64,000 nt of DNA. Origin: Desulfobulbaceae bacterium. GTDB lineage: Bacteria; Bacteroidota; Ignavibacteria; Kapaibacteriales; UBA2268. Made by a program: the position numbers and the translations under genes. The notes under the pieces were generated by a model. The model was given only the letters and a program-made list of their open reading frames with translations, was not told the DNA's origin and did no database searches. The DNA lies in assembly GCA_018335795.1 (NCBI GenBank), contig JAGXRP010000066.1, positions 1-64,000 on the forward strand, read 5' to 3'. This document shows, in pieces, positions 63,654 to 64,000 of this stretch (the first letter of the stretch is position 1; every line of letters begins with the position of its first letter).

Positions 63654-64000
63654 TTATAAGTTACTATACTTAGCGTCAACGTTAATTGTAAATACTTTTG
63701 TACCATTTGAAGTTGCCAAAGTGGCATCGACATTTGAAGTAGTGTAAACAACTACTGCTTTGCCATCATTGTCTAATGTGACTGTGCCTGTACCTGTCCA
63801 TGCGCCGTTAAGTACTACACCATCAACTGCATTAGGTCCGGTTCCGTTAATATCTACATCATATGGTAGATTTCCATATGTTGCTTCACCTTGGAGAGTA
63901 AATGTAATGTTTGCAACTATTGGTTTTACAAAACCGGTAATTACAGCACCGAGGTCAACGTCAGCTGTTTTAGTCCAAGTCAATGGTTGTATTACTGCTA
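63654..64000 (-). CDS. DUF4402 subunit, N-terminus outside the window
   Basis: The track starts at an internal TTG (63983), but the frame is open to the window edge and reads AVIQPLTWTKTADVDLGAVI, the DUF4402 start (A-V-I-x-P-L-x-x-x-K-T-x-D-x-D-x-G). It ends KVFTINVDAKYSNL, as the paralogues do. Probably the first and major subunit of the operon. The signal peptide is not visible. Confidence 0.7.
   Translation of the reverse strand, partial: AVIQPLTWTKTADVDLGAVITGFVKPIVANITFTLQGEATYGNLPYDVDINGTGPNAVDGVVLNGAWTGTGTVTLDNDGKAVVVYTTSNVDATLATSNGTKVFTINVDAKYSNL

Noticed and set aside
1-64000. CRISPR array
   Set aside because: No regularly spaced identical repeats or cas genes were seen; repeats found are protein-level or short hairpins.
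1-64000. Complete tRNA, rRNA or tmRNA gene
   Set aside because: No full cloverleaf or rRNA sequence found; only a 3'-end-like fragment near 31340.

Overview
The window looks like chromosome of an AT-rich member of the Bacteroidota/Chlorobiota (FCB) group. The evidence is direct: several secreted proteins end in type IX secretion (T9SS) C-terminal sorting domains, promoters fit the Bacteroidota pattern TTG-N18-20-TAnnTTTG, many genes have weak or no Shine-Dalgarno sites, and the surface proteins use Asp-box, ASH/choice-of-anchor and FN3-like repeats. An Ignavibacteria/Kapabacteria-like lineage is plausible, but the genus cannot be fixed from this sequence.

Positions 1 to about 31,345 are the right-hand part of an integrated mobile element; its left end is outside the window. 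Positions 1-8178 (minus strand) form a phage-type early operon: DUF4373 protein, minimal AEP primase, a RecB-like nuclease fused to a Rad50-like ATPase, a Sak4-like ATPase, a DUF932 protein, several tiny proteins and small DNA-binding proteins. At 8212-8360 lies a divergent genetic switch with inverted-repeat operators over a clear leftward promoter. Rightward come a CI-like repressor, a UmuD/LexA-like S24 protein and a second S24-like protein that has lost its catalytic serine.

From 9979 to 30,100 the element carries defence-type cargo: (i) a NERD-helicase with degraded nuclease residues, a HEPN protein and a helicase with an Fe-S RecB-like nuclease; (ii) a type III restriction-modification pair directly followed by a metallophosphoesterase-STAND NTPase; (iii) a second HEPN protein; (iv) a GmrSD-like DUF262/HNH protein; (v) a membrane-anchored HelD-like helicase with an inserted nuclease and zinc ribbon; (vi) an unknown 149-residue protein. 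A tyrosine integrase (30107-31192) and a candidate attR with a tmRNA/tRNA-like 3' end close the element. The genes from the repressor to the STAND protein are nearly contiguous on one strand, so part of the cargo may be under the repressor/S24 switch.

Host DNA follows. It has a T9SS-secreted Asp-box propeller; a decayed zone with abutting gene fragments (a restriction subunit, a RhuM-like gene and a minus-strand remnant); a three-gene envelope operon (beta-barrel, very large TANFOR-like protein, FN3 protein); further secreted propeller and sialidase-like proteins; an OmpA-type barrel with two OmpA domains; a 1359-residue VWA/propeller/T9SS protein; and a response-regulator/histidine-kinase hybrid.

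The last 6.6 kb (57414-64000, minus strand) is a fimbria-like chaperone-usher locus: at least four (probably five) small secreted subunit-like proteins, a PapD-like chaperone, and an usher-like outer-membrane protein fused at its C-terminus to an OmpA peptidoglycan-binding domain. A strong hairpin separates the subunit genes from the assembly genes. This locus and the cargo array of the mobile element are the two best candidates for undescribed systems.
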